NCBI GenBank assembly: GCA_963790325.1
Contig: CAWBNY010000003.1
Coordinates: 558,001-622,000 of the forward strand
Direction of reading: 5' to 3'
DNA length: 64,000 nt
From: JAXDMK01 sp963790325
GTDB lineage: Bacteria; Actinomycetota; Acidimicrobiia; Acidimicrobiales; AC-14
Below are positions 26,459 through 34,402 of this stretch, piece by piece (the first letter of the stretch is position 1; every line of letters begins with the position of its first letter). A model generated the notes under the pieces. The model saw nothing but the letters and a program-made list of their open reading frames with translations, was not told the DNA's origin and searched no databases. Both the position numbers and the translations under genes were made by a program.

Positions 26459-27925
26459 TCAGTTGCCCCTCCATACCGTGACCCGGATTGGCTTGAGATG
26501 ATTAGAGGGTGCCAGCGGCTCGTAGTGAATGATCAACCCATTTACGTTTCGACCATAGCCGACCCGGAACTCCATTAGGTTGCCCTGATCACCGGCGACC
26601 ATGGAGTCGGTGGGGATCGACCACCCAAGGTCGGTCTCCTCATAGAGGCTCACCGCAGTTTGGGTTCCCCAGTTCATCCCATTGACGATGAGTTCCACAT
26701 CAGAATATCGGGGCTCGCCGGCTGGTAGTTCGCGGTATTCCGTCGACGACATGAGCGCTATGATATATATCTTGCCACGGCCCGGCAGAGTGCTTACCGG
26801 CAATACTACGTTGTACGCGAAAATCCCCCTGGTCTTGCCCCGAACCCATGTGTACTGTGGACTGCCAGACCAGGGCGGATTGGGCAAATATGCAGGTCCC
26901 TCCGAGTCCCATGCAGTCTGTGGGAGCCAATTCCTCGGATCGATGAGCACCTCCGCAACGACGCCTCCTGGTGGGCCGATTACCGGAGGCGGAGGTTGAA
27001 ATGGCGCAAGCACGCGCCTGATCGCGTCATCGCATACCTTGCAGAACGCACTGTGGTCCCGCATGCAGCACGTTGGCGAGGGGCGGTAGGCATTGCAGTT
27101 CGAATAGATGGCTCCCTCATATGTACCGACCTCATCGTTCGCCGGTGCAGTCGCCGGAGGAATGCACGTCGATCCGGATGTGCAGGCGTCGGGGCCCCTG
27201 GTCGGCGAACAGGCAGAGGGCATAGGTGTCTGATCGCCTATGAATCGGCCCCACTTATGTCCATGACGAGTGGTGTCTAAGGTGACGTTCGGCTCCCCAG
27301 GCTCAGACAAGGGTGTGCCGGTACCATCACCGCCATACTCATCGGCCAGTCCGAATGCACTGTGACCAAGCTCATGAATGACGGTGCGAGCGAAGTCAAG
27401 GTGTGATGAACACGTCGCAACTCCGGGGCCCCCGGAGCCGCCGTACTTCGATGAGTTCACGAGAACGAGGAGGGTGTGCCCGTACGGGACCTGGCTCACC
27501 ATCACGGAAAGTGCCAGCTCTCGGTCAACAGTGAGTAGGCGATCGAGACGAGCGCCACCGGGCCCGATACTGCAGAACGTCGCATCAAGGTAGGTCCTCG
27601 GCGTTCCGCCCGGCGCCTCAAAATCAAGCTTGCCGCAACCATCAGGGACCTCGGGGGACACGTCGACCTCCGGTTCGTCGGCACCACGCTCGTACGACAC
27701 CAGATCCACACGGTGCACATTGATACCCGGCCAGAGGTCTTTGAATGGAGCCGTCTGCCGGAGTTCGCTTATGAACGTGTCGACGTCACCGTGATACTTG
27801 TTGGTTTCGGAGGCGTCGACGTCCGTGTAGCCATCCCCCAGGATGACAAGGTTCCACCCGCTGCTATCAGGCTGGTTGTCGACGATCTTCGTGGTCCCGA
27901 GCACGTAACCGTCATCGACGGTCAC
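26459..27925 (-). CDS. M64-family zinc metallopeptidase
   Basis: 488 residues. The zinc-binding motif H184-E185-L-G-H188 with D195 (HELGHSAFGLADEYGG) is the signature of the M64 (IgA-peptidase-like) family. The preceding DGYTDVDASETNKYHGDVD is also typical of the family N-terminus. About ten cysteines near residues 230-320 may form disulfides. The C-terminal 150 residues are a separate domain of unknown type. No signal peptide is seen at this start. The 5' end overlaps the preceding small gene by 4 bases, so the two form a cargo operon. Its base composition is more A/T-rich than its neighbours, a sign of transfer. Confidence 0.85.
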   Translation of the reverse strand: MTVDDGYVLGTTKIVDNQPDSSGWNLVILGDGYTDVDASETNKYHGDVDTFISELRQTAPFKDLWPGINVHRVDLVSYERGADEPEVDVSPEVPDGCGKLDFEAPGGTPRTYLDATFCSIGPGGARLDRLLTVDRELALSVMVSQVPYGHTLLVLVNSSKYGGSGGPGVATCSSHLDFARTVIHELGHSAFGLADEYGGDGTGTPLSEPGEPNVTLDTTRHGHKWGRFIGDQTPMPSACSPTRGPDACTSGSTCIPPATAPANDEVGTYEGAIYSNCNAYRPSPTCCMRDHSAFCKVCDDAIRRVLAPFQPPPPVIGPPGGVVAEVLIDPRNWLPQTAWDSEGPAYLPNPPWSGSPQYTWVRGKTRGIFAYNVVLPVSTLPGRGKIYIIALMSSTEYRELPAGEPRYSDVELIVNGMNWGTQTAVSLYEETDLGWSIPTDSMVAGDQGNLMEFRVGYGRNVNGLIIHYEPLAPSNHLKPIRVTVWRGN

Positions 27926-28398
27926 CGCCCACGCTCCCCGCCTGAGCCGGAACCGTCGTCGTCGCCGGGAATATCGAACCGGGCGATCTCGGCCGCACTG
28001 GGCAATCGCGCAGCGTCTCGCTGGGCGGGATTGAGGTCGCCCATAAGGACGACGGATGTCGCCTCTGGATCATCGGGCAACAAGACCATGAACACGGATT
28101 CGGAGGGTGCGCCGAACACCCTCCGAATCGTGCCATCCGGTTCATGAAGCTCTACGGAGTCACCCAATGGGTGCTGTAGGAGTCGATGGAAGCGAAGGTT
28201 GCCGGCGTCGTCGCGCAGTTCGATCCAAAACCCTCCGTTTCGCCCTGGCTGAGGTGGCGTGCCACTCGATGGCGGGCAGATCATCGACACCCTGGCGTGG
28301 GACAGCAGCCTTACTTCGCCCTCAGACGACTTGAAAATTAGTCGCAGCGTCCGAGGGGACTGCGGTCGTGCGAACTGCTGCCCTGGGTCCGTCATCAC
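27922..28398 (-). CDS. Hypothetical partner of the M64 peptidase
   Basis: 158 residues, no signal peptide or membrane segment. Central strand-rich part with RLIFKSSEGEVRLLSHARVS, then GGFWIELRDDAGNLRFHRLL, and an acidic C-terminus ending in a Gly/Ser/Asp tail. Proteins of this pattern seem to accompany M64 peptidases, but I do not recognise a named family. It overlaps the peptidase start in ATGA, so the two are coupled. ATG 28395 with GGAGG just upstream is an equally good start. Confidence 0.65.
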   Translation of the reverse strand: MMTDPGQQFARPQSPRTLRLIFKSSEGEVRLLSHARVSMICPPSSGTPPQPGRNGGFWIELRDDAGNLRFHRLLQHPLGDSVELHEPDGTIRRVFGAPSESVFMVLLPDDPEATSVVLMGDLNPAQRDAARLPSAAEIARFDIPGDDDGSGSGGERGR

Positions 28399-28537
28399 GC
28401 CTCCGCCTGTCTGGCTTCATTCGGAGCCTTGCCGGCGTCCGACGTAACCCTAGAGTACCGCCGTCGCTCGCTCGCTCCCGCCATGCGCGACCCGATGAAT
28501 AGGGCCGGTTCCTGCTCGTCACATCCGTCCGCTCGAC

Positions 28538-30653
28538 TCATCCGGAACGCACGACCGACGTCCTGCTCGCCATCCGTTGAGACGCCGAGCGTCGGGCCGC
28601 CTCACGCAGGGTACCCAATGGGTCGGTGGATATACGCGGGAGTCCGTGCGCTTCGATGGCCTCGGCATCGTCGCTGACGACGTAGACCCGATTGGCCAGC
28701 CATCCGCGGGACAAGCCCGTGTAAGCGGCCTCTCGGTAGGACTGGTCGTCGATGAGGAGGAGGGCGATGTCGACGGTGGCTCCCTGCGCCTTGTGGACCG
28801 TCGTGGCATAGCCGTGGGTGAGATGACCGGCGGCGAGATAGCTCGTCGGCCGTCGACGGTCCGGCCTTCCATCGTCTGGACGGTCAGCCGGCGGCGGTCG
28901 AAGTGCGGATCACCGAGTAGTTGGCGATCGGCGGTATCGATCGGCAGAGGTCGTCGACATCCAGATCGGCGGCGGCGAAGAGCGAGACCCCGAAGTAGCC
29001 GTGGTCGTCGTAGGCGACGACCCGTCGGCATAATCACGGTGTCGGCATAGATCCACCACCAGGACGTCGGCGGCGAGCACACCGTCGTCTCGGTCGGCGG
29101 AGGCAAGGAGGCGGTCGATGGTCGACGCCTCGATGCCCGCTGCCCCCTGAAGCTCGGCCGCCGCTCGGGCGGCGAGGGCACAGCCGATCACGCGTTGGCC
29201 AGCGAGCTTCCAGGCCTGGTGGGCCGCGGCCAGGGCCGCGGTCTTGCCGGTCCCGGCTGCGCCGACCACGACGTCGACGCCGCGACCGCTTTGGACGATC
29301 GTGGAGACGAGCGTCCGTTGCTCCACGCTGAGCGCCGGGGCGCCCGTGAAGACCCACCGCAAGTGTGCCGTCCGCACGGAAGGGAGCCCGTCTTGCGCCC
29401 GACGACGGGAGTCGGCCATCAGCCGGCGTTCGAGCGCCAACAGCTCGGGCGTGGAGAATCGGGCGACGTCGGTCTCCAACGGGACGGTCGCTCCGCCCCG
29501 CCGTCGGATCACGTGCCCGGTGCGAGCGGCCACGGGGAGGGGAACCACTCTCTCCGATGCCAACAACACGTCGGCGAGCGCAAACACCGTGTCGGGACGA
29601 GCGCCCTGGCCGAATGCGTCCGCGACGGCTCGGACGACGGCCCTCCGGTCGAAGGTCGATCGTCGCTCGGTCAGTCCATCCGGCCCGGCCAGCCGGTCGA
29701 ACAGGCCCTCCACCCACGCTCGATCGAGTTCGACGTCGGCTTGGGCGACGGGCCGACCCGTCCAACTGGCCACGGTCGCGTCGCTGACCCCGAGGTCGGT
29801 GGCCCGCCGGCGCCAATCGGCGAACAGGTCGGCCGGCGAGGTGTCATGGTCCTTCGGGCGGCGGGTGCTGTACGCCGCTACCTGCGCCGCCCGGGCCGAG
29901 GTCTGACCTCGGTCGGCGAGCTGAGACTCGATTTCGGCGCGCCGTTGCGAGAAGCAGCGGATGACGTGGCGCGGGACGGCAGCGATGTCGGCGATGCCGT
30001 TGCGGACCGGTCCCCACTCGACGCCAAGGCGTCGGGCAAGCTCCGCCCGGAGGGTCGCCTCGTAGAGATGGCCGACGGGCTTCGACCACGGGAAGAGCTG
30101 GCGGCCGTCGAGTGAGGTCCACCGGTCATCGGAGGCGGTGTAGGCGGGATGGGCGATGAGGACATGGGTGTGAAGGTGCGGGTCGCCGGCCCGGCTGCTG
30201 CGGTGCTGGAAGGCGGCGCCGACGAAGCCGTCGGCGCCGACGACGACCGCTCCGCCGTGGCCGCGGCGCACACGGCAGGTGAGGTCCTCGAGCACACCGA
30301 AGGCGGCGCGGACAGCTTCGTCGTGGGCGGCCTGCACCTCGCGGGCGACCCCCGGGGGGCCGAGGGCGTACAGGAGCGAGACGGACTTGGGCGCGCAGAA
30401 GGTGGCGTCGTAGCCGATGACCTTCGGCGTCTGGTCCGTCAGGCGGGCGCCGGTCGTGGGAGTCCGACCGTCGAGAACTGGCGTTAAGCGCCTCGCCTCC
30501 CAGCTCGCCGGATACGTGGAGCAGCTCGGCGCCCCGACCGATCCACTGGCCCGGGCGCTCGCCGACGCCGGCGTAGTACTCGTCGAGGCCCCGGGCGACC
30601 GCGTCCTCGTAGTACTGCTGCTGGCCGGCGTACAGCTTGGCCAGGCTCAGCAC
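28538..30653 (-). pseudogene. TrwC/TraI-type relaxase-helicase, multiply broken
   Basis: Fragments in three frames give one damaged relaxase. The N-terminus (from GTG 30653; SLAKLYAGQQQYYEDAVARG) shifts frame near 30480. The second part has the HUH motif DPHLHTHVLIAH and helicase Walker A VVGAAGTGKTAAL, then stops making sense after VLVVD at 29051. There the helicase core is missing and a 122-base copy of another gene (28892-29013) is inserted. The tail resumes with RLTVQTMEGRTVDG, shifts frame again and ends with HGYATTVHKAQGAT and YTGLSRG. The original protein nicked DNA at oriT and unwound it for conjugation. Confidence 0.85.
28892..29013 (+). repeat. 122-base duplicated segment, copy in the relaxase
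   Basis: Direct copy of 31842-31963 with about three mismatches. It encodes part of the 126-residue hypothetical protein but sits inside the relaxase, where it replaces the helicase core. Confidence 0.95.
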
Positions 30654-30801
30654 GGTGGCGCCGCCATCCCGCGCGTCCCGCGGCCACCGCGCCCACGTCC
30701 CGCGGGACGGCCTCGCACCCCTGGTGCAAGTGCGTCACTCTGCTTTGGGGCTTGCGGGATGGCTCGAAGGGTCCGGGGTGGGCGATTGAGGGCGTATGTG
30801 C

Positions 30802-30984
30802 TCATGCCGTCTCGGTCGTCGGCTTGATGAGAAGGTCATCAAGGACGCGTCGGGGGATCACGATGCGCCGTCCGAGGCGCAGGCTCGGGATTTCACCTCG
30901 TCGAACGAGGTCGTAGGCGAGGGCGCGGGAGATGCCCAGGCTGCGGGCGGCCTCCTCGACGGTGAACGTGCGACGCTCATCCAT
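30802..30984 (-). CDS. Excisionase-like helix-turn-helix protein
   Basis: 60 residues, almost all a MerR/excisionase-type DNA-binding fold: TFTVEEAARSLGISRALAYD, then LVRRGEIPSLRLGRRIVIPR. Proteins of this family assist the neighbouring integrase in excision or regulate element genes. ATG 30984 is chosen because GGAGG lies 8 bases upstream; the frame is open for 34 more codons without family similarity. It lies between the relaxase pseudogene and the small-gene cluster of the element. The 148 bases downstream of it hold no gene. Confidence 0.85.
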   Translation of the reverse strand: MDERRTFTVEEAARSLGISRALAYDLVRRGEIPSLRLGRRIVIPRRVLDDLLIKPTTETA

Positions 30985-31183
30985 GAGCGGGTCCTCCATG
31001 ACGACGGGCGCGGGGGCGCCGGCCGGAGGGAGGAGCGAACGGGTCCGGCGGCGGTCAGCTCCTCGATCGACCGTCCGTCGTGGCAAGCCGCCGAGTCAGC
31101 CTCAGCGCGCTCCCGTCACAACTAGGCCACCGAGCAGCCCGAAATCTCGCGACGTGACGTCGATCTGCGGTCCGCGGACCCGC

Positions 31184-31410
31184 TCAGTCGCGGCCGAAAC
31201 CCTCGGCGAGCAGCTCGTCGATCACGTCGGTGGTGCGTGGTCCGACGCACCGATGGCGACGAAGGCTGGATTGCGTCCCGGGCCCGTCGCCTCTGCGGGC
31301 AGCTCAAACGCCTGCTCCGTGATCAACACCTCGATCGTGACACCTCGCCGAGCGGCCTCAGCACGGAGGCGCACGACGGCTTCGTCGAAGAGCTTGACGG
31401 TTTCCGACAC
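31184..31410 (-). pseudogene. Antitoxin-like small protein with a C-terminal frameshift
   Basis: GTG 31410 opens a frame of 62 residues (VKLFDEAVVRLRAEAARRG) that stops at 31222 after AIGASDHAPPT. A shift near 31245 gives instead TTDVIDELLAEGFGRD and a stop at 31184, an ending common in actinobacterial VapB-type antitoxins. The intact version would be about 73 residues. No PIN-type toxin follows, so any toxin partner has been lost. Family assignment is tentative. Confidence 0.4.
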
Positions 31411-31420
31411 GCCCCAACCG

Positions 31421-31699
31421 CTACGCAGGTCGCGGTCCGATGAGCTCGAGATGAGCGTCGACGGGGCCAGGTAGGACACGTACGAGCACGACACCCGTCG
31501 GTCCCACATCGACGACATGGGCGACTGCCGACTCGGCATCTTCGGCGCCGACCACGACGTACGAGCCCGCCTGGACCTTCTCGGCGTCGATCGCGTTCCG
31601 GAGGTGGGCGTGCGTGAGGCCGTCGGCGTCGACCCGGTGGTAGTCGATCCAGAGGTCGTAGTCGATCGATCCCTCCATACCGCCCATTGTCGCATTCAT
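31421..31699 (-). CDS. Small hypothetical protein of the element
   Basis: 92 residues, soluble, mixed alpha/beta, no known motif. The N-terminus IDYDLWIDYHRVDADGLTHA is followed by VVVGAEDAESAVAHVVDVG. The start overlaps the stop of the 126-residue gene in ATGA, which supports a real gene; later in-frame ATGs (for example at MEGSIDYD) are alternatives. Cotranscribed with the integrase and the antitoxin-like gene. Function unknown. Confidence 0.55.
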   Translation of the reverse strand: MNATMGGMEGSIDYDLWIDYHRVDADGLTHAHLRNAIDAEKVQAGSYVVVGAEDAESAVAHVVDVGPTGVVLVRVLPGPVDAHLELIGPRPA

Positions 31700-32076
31700 C
31701 GGGAGGCCGGGTTCGGGCGGGGCACTTCGAAGCAGGCCGCGAATCTCCCGAGCGTCGCCTCGGAGAGGTCGGGGAGGACGGCATCGAAGTGTGGCCGCCG
31801 GCCAGTGGGGAGGAGGGCGAACCCTGCGACCCGCAGTGCGCCGGCGGTCGAGGTGCGGATCACCGAGTAGTTGGCGATCGGCGGTATCGATCGGCAGAGG
31901 TCGTCGACATCCAGGTCGACGGCGGCGAAGAGCGAGACCCCGAAGTAGCCGTGGTCGTCGTAGCTGTCCGAAGCCGTCCGGCGAAGGACCTCGACGGTGA
32001 CACCGTTCGCGCCCGCTCGGATCATCGGCACCTCGTCACCGGGTGGCTCCTCGCTGCGAAGCAGCACCGGCCTCAT
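31696..32076 (-). CDS. Hypothetical protein of the element, source of the duplicated segment
   Basis: 126 residues without recognised family. Central part DDHGYFGVSLFAAVDLDVDD followed by SIPPIANYSVIRTSTAGALR. The start ATG overlaps the integrase stop (ATGA) and the end overlaps the next small gene, so it lies within an integrase-led operon. A 122-base internal stretch has been copied into the relaxase 2.95 kb away. Confidence 0.6.
   Translation of the reverse strand: MRPVLLRSEEPPGDEVPMIRAGANGVTVEVLRRTASDSYDDHGYFGVSLFAAVDLDVDDLCRSIPPIANYSVIRTSTAGALRVAGFALLPTGRRPHFDAVLPDLSEATLGRFAACFEVPRPNPASR
31842..31963 (+). repeat. 122-base duplicated segment, source copy
   Basis: Intact in the reading frame of the 126-residue protein; its direct copy is at 28892-29013. 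Confidence 0.95.
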
Positions 32077-33224
32077 GACGCCGGGCCCGAGAAGACTTGG
32101 TCGAGGCGCTGGCCCGCCACCCGGTGCTGCTCGGTGACGACGTGGGTGTAGGTGCCGAGGGTGATGCCGATGTCGGCGTGGCCGAGGCGCTCCTGCATGA
32201 CCTTGTCGTCGCCGACGACCACCCGGCCCACCGACTGGGCGGTGTGGCGGAGGCCCTTGGGCGTGATCCGCGGGACGCCGACCTTCTCGATCAGGACGTC
32301 CATCGTCCGGCTGAAGTTGTTGGGGTCGATCCACCCGCCGAGGGCGGTCGTGAAGACCAGGCCGCTCCCCTCCCACGCGTCGCCGGCGAAGGCGGCCTCG
32401 GCGGCCTGGCGCTCCCGGTGGGCCTCCAGCACGGCCGCCATCCCGGGACCGAACGTCACCGCCCGCTCGCTGCTCTCGGTCTTGAGCTGCTTGAGCATCG
32501 GGCGGCCTCGCTCGACACAGAGCTGCTGGGTGACGAGCAGTTGGCACTCGGCGAGGTCGACGTCGGCCCACCGCAGGCCGAGGACCTCGCCCCGCCGGAG
32601 CCCGGTCACCAGGGACAGGTGGAAGGCGGCGTACAGCCGGTGGTCGGCGACGCCGGCGAGGAACGCCTTGGCCTCGTCGAGGGTCCAGCCCAGCTTGTGG
32701 TGGGTCCGGTCCCGCTTTGGCGCCTGGGTCAAGACGACCGGGTTCCGAGCCAACCGGCCGCGATCCACGGCCTCCTGCAACGCCATGGAGAGGACCTTGC
32801 GCACCATCCGGGCCGACGTCGGGCCCAGGCGGGGCTTGGTCTGCCCCTCCCCCGCCACCACCAGCGAGGCCACGAAGCCGTCGACCACCTCGGCCGTCAG
32901 GTCCCGCAGCCGCACTGCGCCCAGCAGCGGGACGATGTGCAGCCGGACCGCCCACGTGTACTGGTCGAGCGTCCCCGACTGGACCCGACCCTCCTTCGAC
33001 GGCAGCCACGACCCGGACAGGTACTCGGCCAACGTCTCGTCGTCCGACCCCACCCGGCCCTCGGCCGCCGCCTTCCGGTGGGCCAGGGCCTCCCGCTTGG
33101 TGACGAACGTCCCCAGCTGCCGCACCCGACGCTTGCCGGTGGCGGGGTCGTAGCCGCCCTGGCGGACGACCCACTTCCCCCGCTGCCGCTGGACCTCAGG
33201 CTCGCCGACCTGCACCCACTGCAC
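32073..33224 (-). CDS. Tyrosine recombinase (phage-type integrase)
   Basis: About 383 residues. N-terminal AP2-like arm-binding region (GKWVVRQGGYDPATGKRR), core-binding SAM-like domain (~65-170), catalytic domain with Arg in TGLRRGEVLGLRW, Lys in QLKTESSERAV, R in TPKGLRHTAQS, and LGHADIGITLGTYTH with the last His and the nucleophile Tyr. The usual first His of H-x-x-R is Lys. It inserts the element at the tRNA-Pro 3' end, 90 bases upstream. GTG 33224 is chosen because TACACT lies six bases before it; ATG 33245 is possible. The stop overlaps the next gene in ATGA. Confidence 0.9.
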   Translation of the reverse strand: MQWVQVGEPEVQRQRGKWVVRQGGYDPATGKRRVRQLGTFVTKREALAHRKAAAEGRVGSDDETLAEYLSGSWLPSKEGRVQSGTLDQYTWAVRLHIVPLLGAVRLRDLTAEVVDGFVASLVVAGEGQTKPRLGPTSARMVRKVLSMALQEAVDRGRLARNPVVLTQAPKRDRTHHKLGWTLDEAKAFLAGVADHRLYAAFHLSLVTGLRRGEVLGLRWADVDLAECQLLVTQQLCVERGRPMLKQLKTESSERAVTFGPGMAAVLEAHRERQAAEAAFAGDAWEGSGLVFTTALGGWIDPNNFSRTMDVLIEKVGVPRITPKGLRHTAQSVGRVVVGDDKVMQERLGHADIGITLGTYTHVVTEQHRVAGQRLDQVFSGPAS

Positions 33225-33230
33225 GACGCC

Positions 33231-33236
33231 AGTGTA
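33231..33236 (-). promoter_or_regulatory. -10 box (TACACT) of the integrase
   Basis: TACACT followed by six bases and GTG 33224, a leaderless arrangement that decides the start. Confidence 0.4.
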
Positions 33237-33312
33237 TCCATACATCCTGCATACATGGCCCTCAACGAGAAGAGCCGGCGCCTTCCGGCACCGGCTCCGA
33301 CCTGCACTTTCT

Positions 33313-33390
33313 TGGTCGGGCTGGGGAGATTTGAACTCCCGACCTCTTGACCCCCAGTCAAGCGCGCTAACCAAGCTGCGCCACAGCCCG
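33313..33390 (-). tRNA. tRNA-Pro (anticodon GGG)
   Basis: A cloverleaf folds cleanly: acceptor CGGGCTG/CAGCCCG, D-arm GCGC/GCGC, anticodon stem CTTGA/TCAAG around loop CTGGGGG, T-arm GGGAG/CTCCC with loop TTCAAAT, discriminator A and an encoded CCA (33313-33315). It reads Pro codon CCC. Its 3' end faces the integrase, the standard layout for tRNA-integrating elements, and the gene has stayed intact. Confidence 0.95.
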
Positions 33391-33439
33391 TACGACGCCG
33401 ATGGTAGTCCGTGGGCCGGTTTGGGAGAGACTTCCGCCC

Positions 33440-34201
33440 ATGAACGCGAACTTCCCCCGGATCGCGAGCACCGTCGCCGCCGTCACCGCCGCCATGGTCC
33501 TCGCCACCGCCGCGCCCGCACCGGCCCAGCCCGTCCCGACCAAGGGCGTGACCGACATCCTCGGCATCGTCCTCGCCGGCCTGCGTGGCGCCGCCACCGC
33601 GCCCGCCGCGCCGACGCCAACGCCGACTGCCGCGACGCCCGCACCGGCCGGGCCGCCGACCGCGATGGCCGTCGAGCGCCACCTGGCCGGGCTGCACTAC
33701 GACGTCGGCCCCGTCGACGGGATCGTCGACGACAGCACCGCCTCGGCCGTCATGGCGTTCCAGAAGGTCAACGGCCTGGCGCGCACGGGCGTGCTCACCG
33801 ACCAGATGGCAACCGCCATCCTCGCCCACACCGGCGACCCCGCCCCTCTCCGGCCGGGCGGCGGCTCGACCCGGGTGGAGATCGACAAGACCCGACAGGT
33901 CCTCTTCCTCTACACGGGCGATCGGCTCTCCAAGATACTCGCCGTCTCCACCGGAACCTCCGAGACCCCGACCCCCAACGGCAGCTTCCGGATCTTCTCC
34001 AAGGCGGTCGGGTGGGAGACGAGCCACCTCGGTCGCCTGTACAACTCCCAGTACTTCGTGGGCGGCTACGCCATCCACGGGTCGCTGTCGGTGCCGAGCG
34101 ACCCCGCCTCCCACGGCTGCGTCCGGATCACGATGAGCGCAGCCGAATGGTTCCCGGGCCAGGTGCCGATCGGCACCCCGGTGCACGTCGTCGGCGAATG
34201 A
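33440..34201 (+). CDS. L,D-transpeptidase with peptidoglycan-binding domain
   Basis: 253 residues. Signal peptide (IASTVAAVTAAMVLATAAPA), an Ala/Pro/Thr linker, a PG_binding_1 domain (about 75-135: LHYDVGPVDGIVDDSTASAV) and a YkuD catalytic domain with YAIHGS and SHGCVRI, where Cys is the nucleophile and His its base. It forms 3-3 crosslinks in peptidoglycan or attaches proteins to it, outside the membrane. ATG 33440 has GGGAGAG upstream. The gene stands alone next to tRNA-Pro. Confidence 0.92.
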   Translation: MNANFPRIASTVAAVTAAMVLATAAPAPAQPVPTKGVTDILGIVLAGLRGAATAPAAPTPTPTAATPAPAGPPTAMAVERHLAGLHYDVGPVDGIVDDSTASAVMAFQKVNGLARTGVLTDQMATAILAHTGDPAPLRPGGGSTRVEIDKTRQVLFLYTGDRLSKILAVSTGTSETPTPNGSFRIFSKAVGWETSHLGRLYNSQYFVGGYAIHGSLSVPSDPASHGCVRITMSAAEWFPGQVPIGTPVHVVGE

Positions 34202-34204
34202 CTC

Positions 34205-34402
34205 CTACAGGTGGTGGACCACCCAGGAGATCCCCTGGACCGCCCGCCATCCGAGGTAGAGCGAGACCGTGAACACGAGCAGCTTGAAGTGCCACGGCGT
34301 GCGGCGGGGCTCCCCCAGCACCTCGTGGCATGTGGGACACCCGCCCTCGGCATCCAGTTGGTCCTCAGGCCAGTACTGACTACAGGCCTCACACCAGGGC
34401 AT
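34205..34402 (-). CDS. Small zinc-ribbon membrane protein
   Basis: 65 residues. The N-terminus has two cysteine pairs (MPWCEACSQYWPEDQL and GGCPTCHEVL) forming a zinc ribbon; the C-terminus is one membrane helix (WHFKLLVFTVSLYLGWRAVQ). The start ATG shares one base with the stop of the SpoIIE-type phosphatase (TGATG), so it is translated with it. Similar small proteins are widespread in actinobacteria without assigned function. Convergent with the L,D-transpeptidase gene. Confidence 0.75.
   Translation of the reverse strand: MPWCEACSQYWPEDQLDAEGGCPTCHEVLGEPRRTPWHFKLLVFTVSLYLGWRAVQGISWVVHHL

Larger units (their letters stand above)
26256..33347. mobile_element. Decayed integrative element beside tRNA-Pro
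   Basis: About 7.1 kb between a tRNA-Pro fragment at 26256-26272 and the intact tRNA-Pro gene. It contains an integrase next to the tRNA 3' end, an excisionase-like helix-turn-helix protein, a TrwC-type relaxase pseudogene, several small genes and a two-gene cargo with an M64 peptidase in DNA of visibly lower G+C. No coupling or secretion genes are seen, so it was at most mobilisable and is now probably immobile. The left boundary is the less certain one. Confidence 0.6.

Noticed and set aside
28577..29050. Rightward 157-codon gene
   Set aside because: Antisense to the relaxase tail and the duplicated segment; no family features.
30126..30653. A separate 175-codon gene
   Set aside because: Its first 55 codons are the relaxase N-terminus; the rest is out of frame after a shift.
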